The notes under the pieces are model-generated. The model did no database searches. It was not told the DNA's origin and saw nothing but the letters and a program-made list of their open reading frames with translations. A stretch of DNA of 28,511 nt, taken from assembly GCA_937915745.1 (NCBI GenBank), contig CALGGJ010000049.1:1-28511 (forward strand). The letters are read 5' to 3'. The translations under genes were made by a program, and so were the position numbers. This DNA comes from an uncultured Prevotellaceae bacterium (GTDB lineage: Bacteria > Bacteroidota > Bacteroidia > Bacteroidales > Bacteroidaceae). Of this stretch, positions 8,417 to 16,959 are shown piece after piece (within the stretch, counting starts at the first letter, position 1; every line of letters starts with the position of its first letter).

Positions 8417-8424
8417 CAAAGATA
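8417..8424 (-). promoter_or_regulatory. -7 box of the pyrK-pyrD promoter
   Basis: On the minus strand the sequence is TATCTTTG, an exact TAnnTTTG match, with TGTG (8447-8444), a one-base variant of TTTG, 19 bp upstream. The predicted start is near 8410, giving a leader of about 30 nt before the ATG at 8380. Confidence 0.65.
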
Positions 8425-8549
8425 CGAATAAATCCTGACATACCACAGCCTAAGCCGATAAAAATCGCATCAGCCACCTACATTCGCCAACACCTTTCGG
8501 CAGATGTCGCATCACAAGATTATCGCTGTGTCTGTCTTGTTGCTCTGGC

Positions 8550-8637
8550 GAGTGCGCACTCTCGCTGCCATGAGTGCGCACTCTCGCCGCCATGAGTGCG
8601 CACTTACGGGCCTACGAGTGCGCACTTGCACCGCGTC
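8550..8637 (+). repeat. 22-bp array: constant 11-bp head, variable 11-bp tail
   Basis: Four units start at 8550, 8572, 8594 and 8616. The head GAGTGCGCACT is identical in all four. The following 11 bp differ: CTCGCTGCCAT, CTCGCCGCCAT, TACGGGCCTAC and TGCACCGCGTC. The head plus the next C, as in the first two units, forms the perfect 12-bp palindrome GAGTGCGCACTC. The array lies between the divergent pyrK and lipoprotein promoters, about 100 bp upstream of the latter. It looks like a row of half-constant sites rather than a simple microsatellite. Confidence 0.9.
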
Positions 8638-8739
8638 ACGAAAGCAGGAAAGGATGGAGCAAAGTGCTGATGAACGGGCGGCAGAAGCGATGATGCCGAC
8701 AAAAAAACGAAGCTTTAGGCATAAAAACTTAATGCTACA

Positions 8740-8771
8740 TTTGGCCGCATCGGATAGAAATCGTAACTTTG
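8740..8771 (+). promoter_or_regulatory. Consensus Bacteroidetes promoter for the lipoprotein/PL11 unit
   Basis: TTTG at 8740-8743 and TAACTTTG at 8764-8771 are separated by 20 bp, an exact match to the Bacteroidetes sigma-factor consensus. The predicted start near 8778 leaves a leader of about 67 nt before the ATG at 8845. Confidence 0.85.
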
Positions 8772-8844
8772 CAGTCGCAAAACGACGTACCAGTGCGCCG
8801 TTACCCACTAATACAGGATAACCACTAAAAACCGAGACATAATC

Positions 8845-9312
8845 ATGAGAAAACTACTATTGATTGCGGCTGCAATATATACATCTGCCGCCTTTACGGC
8901 CTGCTCTATGGATACCGACAACGAAGCCGAGGCTACGGTAGTGTATCACGGCGAATGCGACGATGTAACCTTTGCCGACAGTGCCGACATAATCTACACA
9001 CAATACATAAGCCAGGTGATAGGAACAAAACAGATACCCCTCACAGGTCTGGTATCGGTATTCAGCGAGTCGGCACGCACCGACGACGGCTATGTTGAAA
9101 ATGCGGTAGTGCTTTGTCATGAAAAAGCCATCAACGCCTACCAAAACACACTCAACGAGATAAGCTCGCGGCAGTTCCGCACAGCCCTCGATGCGACCTA
9201 CGGCGACTCCATCAGCTTCGACTCGCTCGGCGAGTTCTCCGTAAAGCTCACACTCTATGGCATGGTGGGTATCGACGACCGTCAGGTTGCTACATTCACA
9301 CGCCAGTTCTGA
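8845..9312 (+). CDS. Small lipoprotein of unknown function
   Basis: This 155-residue predicted lipoprotein has a signal peptide MRKLLLIAAAIYTSAAFTAC with the lipobox Cys at residue 20. An acidic stretch SMDTDNEAEA follows, a possible surface-export signal of the Bacteroidetes type. The rest is a compact, mixed alpha/beta domain with no motif I recognise (GECDDVTFADSADIIYTQY near the start, ending ATFTRQF). It has its own consensus promoter. The PL11 lyase begins 104 bp downstream with no promoter of its own that I can see, so the two may be co-transcribed. That hints at, but does not prove, a role in polysaccharide use. Confidence 0.75.
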   Translation: MRKLLLIAAAIYTSAAFTACSMDTDNEAEATVVYHGECDDVTFADSADIIYTQYISQVIGTKQIPLTGLVSVFSESARTDDGYVENAVVLCHEKAINAYQNTLNEISSRQFRTALDATYGDSISFDSLGEFSVKLTLYGMVGIDDRQVATFTRQF

Positions 9313-9416
9313 CAGGGCCGCCCCTCCACCAGCCAACTTGCAACATCCTTGCATCGATACAAGCAAAGACACACCAGCACACCATTATCAAATTATCAAT
9401 AAACCACAAACCAGCC

Positions 9417-11270
9417 ATGAAACTAATCTCACTATTCACCACATTATGCCTGAGCCTCAGCACACAGGCACAACCACACTATGACTACAAAAACCTCCAG
9501 CGCGAAAACCTCGGTCGCGCACTTGTAGCTGTACGTACAGCCGGCGGTGACAGTGCCATCCTGTCGTGGCGCTATCTTGAAGAAGACGCCATGACCACCG
9601 CATTCAACATCTATCAAGATGGCAAACGAATCAACACCAAACCCATAACATCGCCCACCCACCTCGTCGTAGCCTGCACGAGCGGACAAGACGTGACCTA
9701 CGAAGTGCGCACCGTGGATTCGGGCAAAGAAAGCCACCGCAAAGACGGCACCTTCACCCTCAAAGCCAACTCGCCACACGGCTACCTGTCAATACCGCTC
9801 ACACCACCACAAGACGGCACCACCCCCGACGGGCGACGCTACACATACAGTGCCAACGACTGCTCGGTGGGCGATGTAGATGCCGACGGCGAATACGAGA
9901 TAATACTGAAGTGGGACCCGTCAAACGCACACGACAATGCACACGACGGATACACTGGCAACGTGATATTCGACTGCTACAAACTCAACGGCACCCGCCT
10001 GTGGCGCATCGACCTCGGCCACAACATACGAGCCGGAGCACACTACACACAATTTATGGTTTACGACCTCGATGGTGACGGGCGTGCCGAGGTAGTGATG
10101 AAAACCAGCGACGGTACAACCGACTCACGTGGCAACATCATAGGCAACCCCAACGCAGACTACCGCACCCACGAAGGCCGCATAGGCCGAATAATGTCGG
10201 GCAACGAATACCTCACCGTATTCAACGGCCTCACCGGCGAAGCCATGTCGTCAGTAGGCTACGTACCTACACTCGACTCGGGCGACTGGGGCGACACCTA
10301 TGGCAACCGCAGCGAACGCTACCTGGCCTGTGTGGCATACCTCGACGGACGGCATCCGAGCGTGGTGATGTGTCGCGGATACTATGCACGCACCACACTC
10401 ACAGCATGGGACTGGGACGGAAAGGAACTGAAACAACGGTGGGCATTCGATTCACAAAACGCCGGTTTGCAGGCATGGGGCGGACAAGGCAACCACAACC
10501 TGCGAGTGGCCGACGTCGATGCCGACGGTAAAGACGAAATAGTGTATGGTGCAATGTGTGTTGACGACAACGGCACCGGCCTGTGGAACACCCGCATGGG
10601 ACATGGCGACGCAATGCACCTCATGGCATTCTACCCCGGCAGCGACAAACTGCAAGTGTGGGACGTACACGAAAACAAGAGCGACGGCTCGACACTGGTC
10701 GATGCAGCAACCGGAGAGCTGATATTCCAAATAAAATCGAACACCGACGTAGGCCGTGGCATGGCTGCCGACATCGACCCCACCAACCCGGGACTTGAGA
10801 TGTGGTCGTCGGCATCGGGAGGAATACTCAACACCCAAGGTAACGTGATAAGCCAGGCCCGTGTGTCGGTCAACTTCGCCGTATGGTGGACAGGCGACCT
10901 CAACCGCGAACTGCTTGACGGTGCACGCATCACCAAGCTCAACCCACAGACACAGACCGTGGATGTAATTGCCGACTTCACACGCGAATGTGCGTTCAAC
11001 AACGGCACCAAGAGCAACCCATGCCTCGAAGCCGACATATTGGGCGACTGGCGCGAAGAGGTAATCATACGCACCAAACAAAGCGACGAACTCAGAATAT
11101 ACATCACGCCATACGACACCCCTTACCGGTTCCACACATTCATGCAAGACATACCATACCGCATAAGCGTGGCTACACAAAACGTAGCATACAACCAACC
11201 ATCCGAACCGGGATTCTACTTCGGCTCCGACTTCAAGAAGGGACAGACATGCAGAGGATGGAAGTTTTGA
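9417..11270 (+). CDS. Rhamnogalacturonan lyase, family PL11
   Basis: This 617-residue secreted lyase cleaves the rhamnogalacturonan-I backbone of pectin by beta-elimination. The signal peptide spans about residues 1-18 (ending TQAQ). A fibronectin-like N-terminal domain follows (YDYKNLQRENLGRALVAV). An eight-bladed beta-propeller carries repeated calcium-binding Asp motifs: DVDADGEYEIILKWDPSN, DLDGDGRAEVVMKTSDGT, DVDADGKDEIVYG, ADIDPTNPGLEMW and DILGDWREEVI. Order and length match YesW/YesX-type PL11 enzymes. With uxaA it indicates pectin use, although no SusC/SusD pair is in the window. The HD gene follows 31 bp downstream and may be on the same transcript. Confidence 0.95.
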   Translation: MKLISLFTTLCLSLSTQAQPHYDYKNLQRENLGRALVAVRTAGGDSAILSWRYLEEDAMTTAFNIYQDGKRINTKPITSPTHLVVACTSGQDVTYEVRTVDSGKESHRKDGTFTLKANSPHGYLSIPLTPPQDGTTPDGRRYTYSANDCSVGDVDADGEYEIILKWDPSNAHDNAHDGYTGNVIFDCYKLNGTRLWRIDLGHNIRAGAHYTQFMVYDLDGDGRAEVVMKTSDGTTDSRGNIIGNPNADYRTHEGRIGRIMSGNEYLTVFNGLTGEAMSSVGYVPTLDSGDWGDTYGNRSERYLACVAYLDGRHPSVVMCRGYYARTTLTAWDWDGKELKQRWAFDSQNAGLQAWGGQGNHNLRVADVDADGKDEIVYGAMCVDDNGTGLWNTRMGHGDAMHLMAFYPGSDKLQVWDVHENKSDGSTLVDAATGELIFQIKSNTDVGRGMAADIDPTNPGLEMWSSASGGILNTQGNVISQARVSVNFAVWWTGDLNRELLDGARITKLNPQTQTVDVIADFTRECAFNNGTKSNPCLEADILGDWREEVIIRTKQSDELRIYITPYDTPYRFHTFMQDIPYRISVATQNVAYNQPSEPGFYFGSDFKKGQTCRGWKF

Positions 11271-11301
11271 AAACGGCCCCGGCATCCCACACATCGCACC
11301 A

Positions 11302-11838
11302 ATGGACTACAACACGATAATCAACAAATACTACCCCGACGACAACGAACTGCGCCGCATCCTCACCATCCATTCACGCCACGTGACCGACAAGGCCCTC
11401 TCTATGGCCAGCCGCCACCCCGAGCTGAATATCGACACCACGTTTGTCGAAGAAGCAGCCATGTTGCACGACATAGGAATCATAAAATGCGACGCACCGT
11501 CAATACACTGCCATGGAACACAACCCTACATCTGCCATGGCACAATAGGTGCCGACATGCTGAGGACAGAGCATCTGCCACGACATGCACTCGTGTGCGA
11601 ACGACACACCGGCACCGGCCTCACACTGAAATACATCAAAGAACAGAACCTGCCACTGCCACAGCGCGACCTGACACCAATTAGCATCGAAGAACAACTC
11701 ATCTGTTTTGCCGACAAATTCTTCTCGAAGACATTTCCCGACCATGAGAAAACAACCGAACAAGCACTCATGAGCGTTGCAAAGTTTGGCGACGAATGTG
11801 CAGAAAAGTTCAGACGATGGTGCCAAATATTCTTCTGA
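11302..11838 (+). CDS. HD-domain phosphohydrolase
   Basis: This 178-residue cytoplasmic protein has the HD metal-dependent phosphohydrolase fold. It shows an N-terminal His at HSRHVTDKAL (residues 24-33), the HD dyad in EEAAMLHDIGI with His56-Asp57, and later metal ligands around CHGTIGADML and CERHTG. The substrate is unknown; HD proteins of this size act on nucleotides or related phosphoesters. It starts 31 bp after the PL11 stop, so it may be read through from that gene, although its role looks general. Downstream is a 144-bp gap with the lptD promoter. Confidence 0.85.
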   Translation: MDYNTIINKYYPDDNELRRILTIHSRHVTDKALSMASRHPELNIDTTFVEEAAMLHDIGIIKCDAPSIHCHGTQPYICHGTIGADMLRTEHLPRHALVCERHTGTGLTLKYIKEQNLPLPQRDLTPISIEEQLICFADKFFSKTFPDHEKTTEQALMSVAKFGDECAEKFRRWCQIFF

Positions 11839-11906
11839 TAATACCCATTTAAGATTATTTAAGACTAAATCCGTGCCTTGTCCATACACATGTCGCCAAT
11901 TTGTAG

Positions 11907-11914
11907 TAACTTTG
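11907..11914 (+). promoter_or_regulatory. -7 box upstream of lptD
   Basis: TAACTTTG is an exact -7 match lying 68 bp before the proposed lptD start. No TTTG lies at the ideal -33 distance; the closest is CTTG at 11877-11880 with a 26-bp spacer. TTTGTAG occurs twice around the box (11901-11907 and 11911-11917). Confidence 0.6.
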
Positions 11915-11982
11915 TAGGCTGTAACGTCGCGTAACACGGTATCGATTGTGCAACAAAACAGGATATAAACAGGCATTACGAC

Positions 11983-14883
11983 TTGAACAAGAAAATACAC
12001 ATATTGCTCATACTACTGCTTGCCATGGTTACAATGGCACAAGCAGGGAGATACGTACCACGCAGTACGGATGCCACATACACCATATCCGACACCATAT
12101 CGCCACACACCCCCGACACAATACCACAAGCCGCAGGCGACAGCACCACACTACAGATACTCGGCCAGGAGGCCACCCGACAACTATCGGAACTCGACAC
12201 GCTGCGCATGAGGTTCGACCGCGAACACGGCACCGGACGCTTCGACCGCACCAGCCAATCACAAGCCCAGCAGTGGAACGACTCGATTGCAGCAGCCGAA
12301 GACTCTATACAGAAGACCAAGAAGAAGAGCGCACTCGAATCGCCCGTAACCTACGAAGCCAGCGACTCCATCGTATTCTTCATGAGGACCAAAGACGCAT
12401 ACCTGTATGGCGATGGAAAAGTAAACTACCAAAACCTCAAACTCACAGCCGAACTCATATCGATGAACATGGACAGCTCCATCGTTCATGCCACCTATGC
12501 ACGGGATTCCATCGAGGGAAAAGTGGGTCAGCCCGTATTCAACCAAGGCGACGACACATATCTCATCGACAGCATCAGCTATAACTTCGAGACACGCAAG
12601 GGTTTCATGAATAACATATACACCACAACCGATACAAACAACGAAAAAGGATTCATAACAAGCGACCAAGCCAAAAAGGGCCTGGGCGACGAATCCTACC
12701 TGTATAAAGGCACCTACACCACTTGCGACGAAGAACACCCACACTTCTACATCCGCATGTCGCGTGCCAAAGTACACACAGGCAAGAGCGTATTCTTCGG
12801 GCCGGCATGGCTTGTGGTCGAAGATGTGCCACTGCCACTGGTCGTTCCATTCGGCTTCTTCCCATTCACACATACATACCAGTCGGGATTCATCATGCCA
12901 AGCTACGGAGATGAATCGTCGCGCGGATTCTACCTGCGCGACGGCGGATACTACTTCGCCATTAACGACCACGTCGATATGCGACTCACGGGCGAAATCT
13001 TCACCAAAGGCTCGTGGGGACTTGGCATACAGACCACCTACCGCACCCGCTACAAATATTCAGGGAACTTCTACTTCAACTATCAAGTGAGCAAAGACGG
13101 AGAGAAAAACATGCCCGACTATAGTGTAGTAAAGAATTTCAAACTTCAATGGTCGCACCGGCAAGACTCGAAAGCCAACCCCAACAGTTCATTTTCGGCC
13201 AGTGTCAACTTCGCCACACAAAGCTACGAACGCAACAACCTCTCAAGCCTATACAACCCTACATCATATTCACAAAGCACACGTACATCGAGTGTGAGCT
13301 ATTCACACACATTCGACCGCATAGGGCTTTCGCTATCATCCAGTTTCAACGTGTCGCAAAACATGCGCGACTCCACCATCGCACTCACAATGCCAAACCT
13401 CAGCCTCTCACTCAGCCGCTTCTATCCATTCAAACGGAAACACCTCGTGGGCAAGGAACGCTGGTATGAAAAGATTGCAATGAACTACAGCGGAACACTT
13501 TCAAACAGCATATCAACAAAAGAAGACAAGTTGTTACACTCCAATCTCATCAAAGACTGGCGAAACGGAATGAAACACAGCATCCCGATATCAGCATCGT
13601 TCAACATACTGGGATACATCAACGTAACTCCATCGTTCAACTACACCGAGCGCTGGTACACCAACCGCATCGAGCAACACTGGAATACCGCCAGCCAAGC
13701 AGTCGAGCGCGACACGATATGGGGGTTCAACCGTGTCTATAATTACAACCTGTCAGTCTCGGCCAGCACACGCCTGTATGGTTTCTACACCCCCAATCGC
13801 AAGATATGGGGCGACAAGATACAGAAAGTGCGACACGTCTTCTCCCCATCAGTCAGTTTCAGCTATGCACCCGACTTCGGTGCCAGACACTATGGTTATT
13901 GGAAGACATATACCAAGACCGACCTCGAAGGCAACGTAAGCCTCGTGGAGTATTCACCCTACTCAAATGCATTATACGGCACAGTCTCGAAAGGCAAGAC
14001 AGGTTCCATATCGTTCGACATGTCAAACAACATAGAGATGAAAGTGAAGACCGACCGCGACAGCGTGAAGAAAGTCAGCATAATCGACGAACTGGGAGCC
14101 AGCCTGTCATACAACATGTCGGCCAAACGGCAGCCATGGAGCGACCTCTCCACCCGACTGCGCCTGAAGTGGGGTAAGACCACATTCAACATCAACGCCG
14201 TCTTTGCCACCTATGCCTACGAGTTCAACGAGAGCGGCAACGTAGTGACAGGCAACCGCACAGAGTGGTCGTACGGACGCTTCGGACGCTTCCAAGGCAT
14301 GAGTAAAAACCTGTCATACTCATTCAACAACCAGTCGTGGCGTAAGATAAAGAACTTCTTCGCCAAACTGGGGCACAAAGATGTGGAAGAAGAAAAAAAC
14401 GACGAGACCGACGGTGACCTCGACGATGAAGAAAACCCTGACACCGACATCAATGCCAAAAAGAATAATAAGAAAGAAAAAGACGACATCGATGCCGACG
14501 GATACATGAAATTCTCCATCCCATGGTCATTCAGCATATCCTATGGCGTCACGATGAGCGAAGACCGATCGGCACAGATCAATGTGAAGAACATGCGCTA
14601 TCCATATAAATTCACTCAGAACCTCAACTTTTCAGGCATGATACGCCTGGCCAGCTCATGGAATGCAAACTTCTCATCAGGCTACGACTTCAACGAACAC
14701 GCAATATCGATGACCACGGTCAACCTCTCGCGCGACATGCACTGCTTCAACATCTCATGCGGATTCGTATTCGGCACATTCACGTCATACCACATCACAA
14801 TGCGTGCCAATGCAAGCACACTCACCGATGCACTGAAATACGACAAGAAGAGCAGTTACTCAAGTTCAATACAGTGGTATTGA
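11983..14883 (+). CDS. lptD: LPS-assembly outer-membrane protein LptD
   Basis: This 966-residue outer-membrane protein is read as the Bacteroidetes LptD, which inserts lipopolysaccharide into the outer leaflet. It shows a signal peptide (residues 1-21, KKIHILLILLLAMVTMAQA) and an N-terminal OstA-like jelly-roll (about 120-270, with SDSIVFFMRTKDAYLYGDGKV). A large C-terminal beta-barrel follows with alternating aromatic strands, ending SSIQWY. The start is a TTG at 11983: no in-frame ATG precedes it, and the first internal ATG (MVTMAQ) would remove most of the signal peptide. Near residues 800-842 is a highly charged insertion rich in Asp, Glu and Lys, probably a barrel loop. Upstream is a -7 box at 11907. 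Confidence 0.9.
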   Translation: MNKKIHILLILLLAMVTMAQAGRYVPRSTDATYTISDTISPHTPDTIPQAAGDSTTLQILGQEATRQLSELDTLRMRFDREHGTGRFDRTSQSQAQQWNDSIAAAEDSIQKTKKKSALESPVTYEASDSIVFFMRTKDAYLYGDGKVNYQNLKLTAELISMNMDSSIVHATYARDSIEGKVGQPVFNQGDDTYLIDSISYNFETRKGFMNNIYTTTDTNNEKGFITSDQAKKGLGDESYLYKGTYTTCDEEHPHFYIRMSRAKVHTGKSVFFGPAWLVVEDVPLPLVVPFGFFPFTHTYQSGFIMPSYGDESSRGFYLRDGGYYFAINDHVDMRLTGEIFTKGSWGLGIQTTYRTRYKYSGNFYFNYQVSKDGEKNMPDYSVVKNFKLQWSHRQDSKANPNSSFSASVNFATQSYERNNLSSLYNPTSYSQSTRTSSVSYSHTFDRIGLSLSSSFNVSQNMRDSTIALTMPNLSLSLSRFYPFKRKHLVGKERWYEKIAMNYSGTLSNSISTKEDKLLHSNLIKDWRNGMKHSIPISASFNILGYINVTPSFNYTERWYTNRIEQHWNTASQAVERDTIWGFNRVYNYNLSVSASTRLYGFYTPNRKIWGDKIQKVRHVFSPSVSFSYAPDFGARHYGYWKTYTKTDLEGNVSLVEYSPYSNALYGTVSKGKTGSISFDMSNNIEMKVKTDRDSVKKVSIIDELGASLSYNMSAKRQPWSDLSTRLRLKWGKTTFNINAVFATYAYEFNESGNVVTGNRTEWSYGRFGRFQGMSKNLSYSFNNQSWRKIKNFFAKLGHKDVEEEKNDETDGDLDDEENPDTDINAKKNNKKEKDDIDADGYMKFSIPWSFSISYGVTMSEDRSAQINVKNMRYPYKFTQNLNFSGMIRLASSWNANFSSGYDFNEHAISMTTVNLSRDMHCFNISCGFVFGTFTSYHITMRANASTLTDALKYDKKSSYSSSIQWY

Positions 14884-14933
14884 TAAGCCCTGTCGGACGG
14901 CAATTATCCAACTGATGGACGCAATGCGTTAAC

Positions 14934-14960
14934 AAAAAAAAAGCCGGTTATAAAACCGAC
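14934..14960 (-). terminator. Rho-independent terminator of tRNA-Thr
   Basis: On the minus strand, GTCGGTT (14960-14954) pairs with AACCGGC (14949-14943), including one G-T pair, around a 4-nt loop. A run of nine T (14942-14934) follows. It lies 11 bp after the 3' end of tRNA-Thr. Confidence 0.8.
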
Positions 14961-14971
14961 TTTACCCCGAG

Positions 14972-15044
<73 letters not shown>

Positions 15045-15055
15045 AGTTCATTCAG

Positions 15056-15063
15056 CAAAGGGA
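15056..15063 (-). promoter_or_regulatory. Proximal -7-like box for tRNA-Thr
   Basis: The minus-strand sequence TCCCTTTG matches TAnnTTTG at seven of eight consensus-relevant positions and lies 12 bp before the tRNA 5' end, the right place for a start near 15050. It is the array-end copy of the same box that is canonical at 15168-15175. Confidence 0.5.
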
Positions 15064-15064
15064 G

Positions 15065-15175
15065 AAACGCAATAAATCGTGCCTTTGCGGGTGCACAAGG
15101 AAAACGCATTAAATCGTGCCTTTGCGGGTGCACAAGGAAAACGCAATAAATCGTGCCTTTGCGGGTGCAAAGGTA
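15065..15175. repeat. 37-bp tandem array carrying -7-like boxes
   Basis: Three 37-bp units lie at 15065-15101, 15102-15138 and 15139-15175. Each begins AAACGCA[A/T]TAAATCG and contains TGCCTTTGCGGGTGCA. The last nine bases are CACAAGGA-like in units 1 and 2, but in unit 3 they spell a consensus minus-strand -7 box. A GCAAAGGGA just left of unit 1 is the fourth copy of that box. The array lies in the leader of the distal tRNA-Thr promoter and upstream of the plus-strand nuclease gene. Confidence 0.9.
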
Positions 15176-15198
15176 CGAAATTATATTCAAAGCCCAAT
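15168..15198 (-). promoter_or_regulatory. Distal minus-strand promoter reading into the 37-bp array and tRNA-Thr
   Basis: On the minus strand, ATTG (15198-15195) is followed after 19 bp by TACCTTTG (15175-15168), an exact -7 match. Transcription would cross all three repeat units before tRNA-Thr. TGCCTTTGC at 15154-15162 pairs with this box as an inverted repeat with a 4-bp loop. Confidence 0.65.
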
Positions 15199-15226
15199 GT
15201 GAAAAACAAAATAAAATAAGGTCACA

Positions 15227-15991
15227 ATGCAAAAAAAACTACCAATTGCGCTACTGATAACCCTTGCGGTGACAACATGCGCACAAAACAAAAGCATTAA
15301 ATATGAGTTACCACAACAACTCAAAGACGCAAAAGAGCAAATTATCAGACATGATGCCTACACTCTGTCGTTTAATACCGACCGCCTCACCCCGACCTAT
15401 GTGGCATGGTGTCTTACTCCCGAGCGGGCCGATGGCAAAGCAAAACGCACCAACTTCTTCGATGTCGATCCGTCGCTCGACGCCAGATATCAGGTAAAAC
15501 ACGGCGACTACTACGGTTCGGGATACGACCGCGGACACATTTGTCCGGCAGCCGACAACAGCCATTCGCCATCTGCAATGCAGCAATCATTCTACATGAG
15601 CAACATGTGTCCGCAAAGCCATGCACTCAATGCCGGCGGATGGAACGACCTCGAAGTGCAATGCCGCTCGTGGGCACGGAATTACGGAAAACTCTACATC
15701 TGCGCCGGACCCATATACGACACATCCAACCCACGGCGCATCGGCACACGGCGCAACTACCGCATAGCCGTGCCCGACCGCTTCTTCAAAGTCATACTCA
15801 TGATAGGCAAGACCACCAAAGCCATCGGATTCATCTACCCCAATGCAGCCGCAAACCGAGAAATGCGCTCATACGCCGTCTCGGTAGATGAGGTGGAACG
15901 CATCACCCAGCTCGACTTCTTCTACCAACTCGACGACACAACCGAAAAACGAGTGGAAGCCGAGTGCAAACCCGCAGCATGGGGAATATAA
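15227..15991 (+). CDS. Secreted DNA/RNA non-specific endonuclease
   Basis: This 254-residue exported nuclease belongs to the NUC/EndA (beta-beta-alpha metal) family. The signature DRGH at residues 101-104 supplies the catalytic His104, and FYMSNMCPQ near 122-130 supplies the metal-binding Asn region. The N-terminus MQKKLPIALLITLAVTTC has a Cys at residue 18 that could be lipidated, although Thr before the Cys is atypical, so periplasmic secretion is equally possible. Such enzymes cut extracellular or periplasmic nucleic acids for nutrients. The gene stands alone, with 149 bp to mazG and the 37-bp array upstream. A plus-strand promoter is uncertain: only TGCCTTTG (15154-15161) resembles a -7 box. 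Confidence 0.92.
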   Translation: MQKKLPIALLITLAVTTCAQNKSIKYELPQQLKDAKEQIIRHDAYTLSFNTDRLTPTYVAWCLTPERADGKAKRTNFFDVDPSLDARYQVKHGDYYGSGYDRGHICPAADNSHSPSAMQQSFYMSNMCPQSHALNAGGWNDLEVQCRSWARNYGKLYICAGPIYDTSNPRRIGTRRNYRIAVPDRFFKVILMIGKTTKAIGFIYPNAAANREMRSYAVSVDEVERITQLDFFYQLDDTTEKRVEAECKPAAWGI

Positions 15992-16140
15992 GGACTTGGG
16001 AATTAAGGACGCTTTCATTAAGACTTATTACATCCCCCTGCTATGGAGAAGTAAGTGTGAGGCTCGGATAATTCCTGACCGACACATAAACCAATCCTGA
16101 CTATTCACAGATAGGCAGTAACAATCCAAACATTTCAATT

Positions 16141-16929
16141 ATGCACACAAAAGAAGAAAAACTACAAGCATTCGGTCGCCTGCTCGACGTTATGGACACC
16201 TTACGCGAACGCTGCCCGTGGGATCGTAAGCAAACCAACCAAAGCCTGCGCCCCAACACCATAGAAGAGACCTACGAGTTGTGCGACGCACTGCTGCGCG
16301 AAGACGACCTCAATATATGCAAAGAACTGGGCGACGTACTGCTGCATATCGTATTCTACGCCCGCATAGGCAGCGAACACGATGCCTTCGACATAGCCGA
16401 TGTATGCAACAAGTTGTGCGACAAACTTATCTACCGCCACCCACATGTATATGGTAACATAGAAGCCAATAACTGCGAGCAAGTGTTGCAAAACTGGGAA
16501 CAACTCAAAACCCATGAGAAAGATGGCAACAAGACCGTGCTGAGCGGAGTACCCACATCGCTTCCATCGCTTATCAAGGCCACACGCATACAAGAGAAAG
16601 CCAGCAATGTAGGGTTCGACTGGAAAGAGCGCAGCGACGTATGGCAGAAAGTGAAAGAAGAACTGGGAGAGTTTGAAACCGAGATAGCCAATATGGATAG
16701 TGACAAAGCCACACACGAATTCGGTGACCTGCTCTTCAGTCTCGTCAACGCAGCACGCCTCTACCACATCAACCCCGACACAGCACTCGAGCATACCAAC
16801 CGCAAGTTCATTGACCGCTTCACATACGTAGAGATGGCAGCACGCAAACAGGGACGTGAACTGCACGAACTTACCCTGGCCGAAATGGATGCACTGTGGG
16901 AAGAATCAAAACAGAAACCTGGTTGTTAG
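16141..16929 (+). CDS. mazG: Nucleoside triphosphate pyrophosphohydrolase MazG
   Basis: This 262-residue cytoplasmic enzyme hydrolyses (d)NTPs to monophosphate and pyrophosphate, limiting non-canonical nucleotides. Two MazG helical domains are visible. The N-terminal one has CPWD at residues 25-28, then EETYE (42-46) with downstream ELGD (62-65). The C-terminal one has KEELGEFE and EFGDLLF. Length matches full-size MazG rather than single-domain relatives. The 149-bp upstream gap shows no TAnnTTTG match. It converges with rlmI, leaving 30 bp between stop codons. Confidence 0.96.
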   Translation: MHTKEEKLQAFGRLLDVMDTLRERCPWDRKQTNQSLRPNTIEETYELCDALLREDDLNICKELGDVLLHIVFYARIGSEHDAFDIADVCNKLCDKLIYRHPHVYGNIEANNCEQVLQNWEQLKTHEKDGNKTVLSGVPTSLPSLIKATRIQEKASNVGFDWKERSDVWQKVKEELGEFETEIANMDSDKATHEFGDLLFSLVNAARLYHINPDTALEHTNRKFIDRFTYVEMAARKQGRELHELTLAEMDALWEESKQKPGC

Positions 16930-16959
16930 TCATATACGTCCCGACGGAGAGCAATCTTA

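Larger units (their letters stand above)
8381..8844. other. Divergent intergenic region between pyrK and a lipoprotein gene
   Basis: This gap of 464 bp has no convincing gene. It holds the minus-strand pyrK promoter (8417-8424), the GAGTGCGCACT 22-bp array (8550-8637) and the plus-strand promoter of the lipoprotein gene (8740-8771). Nothing recognisable lies in 8450-8549 or 8640-8735. Confidence 0.7.

Noticed and set aside
8550..8637. Minimal CRISPR array with 11-bp repeats and 11-bp spacers
   Set aside because: Far shorter than any CRISPR repeat or spacer, no cas genes, and two tails are nearly identical; kept as a repeat family instead.
15065..15175. CRISPR-like array of 37-bp units
   Set aside because: The units are contiguous with no separate spacers, only three copies occur, and there are no cas genes.
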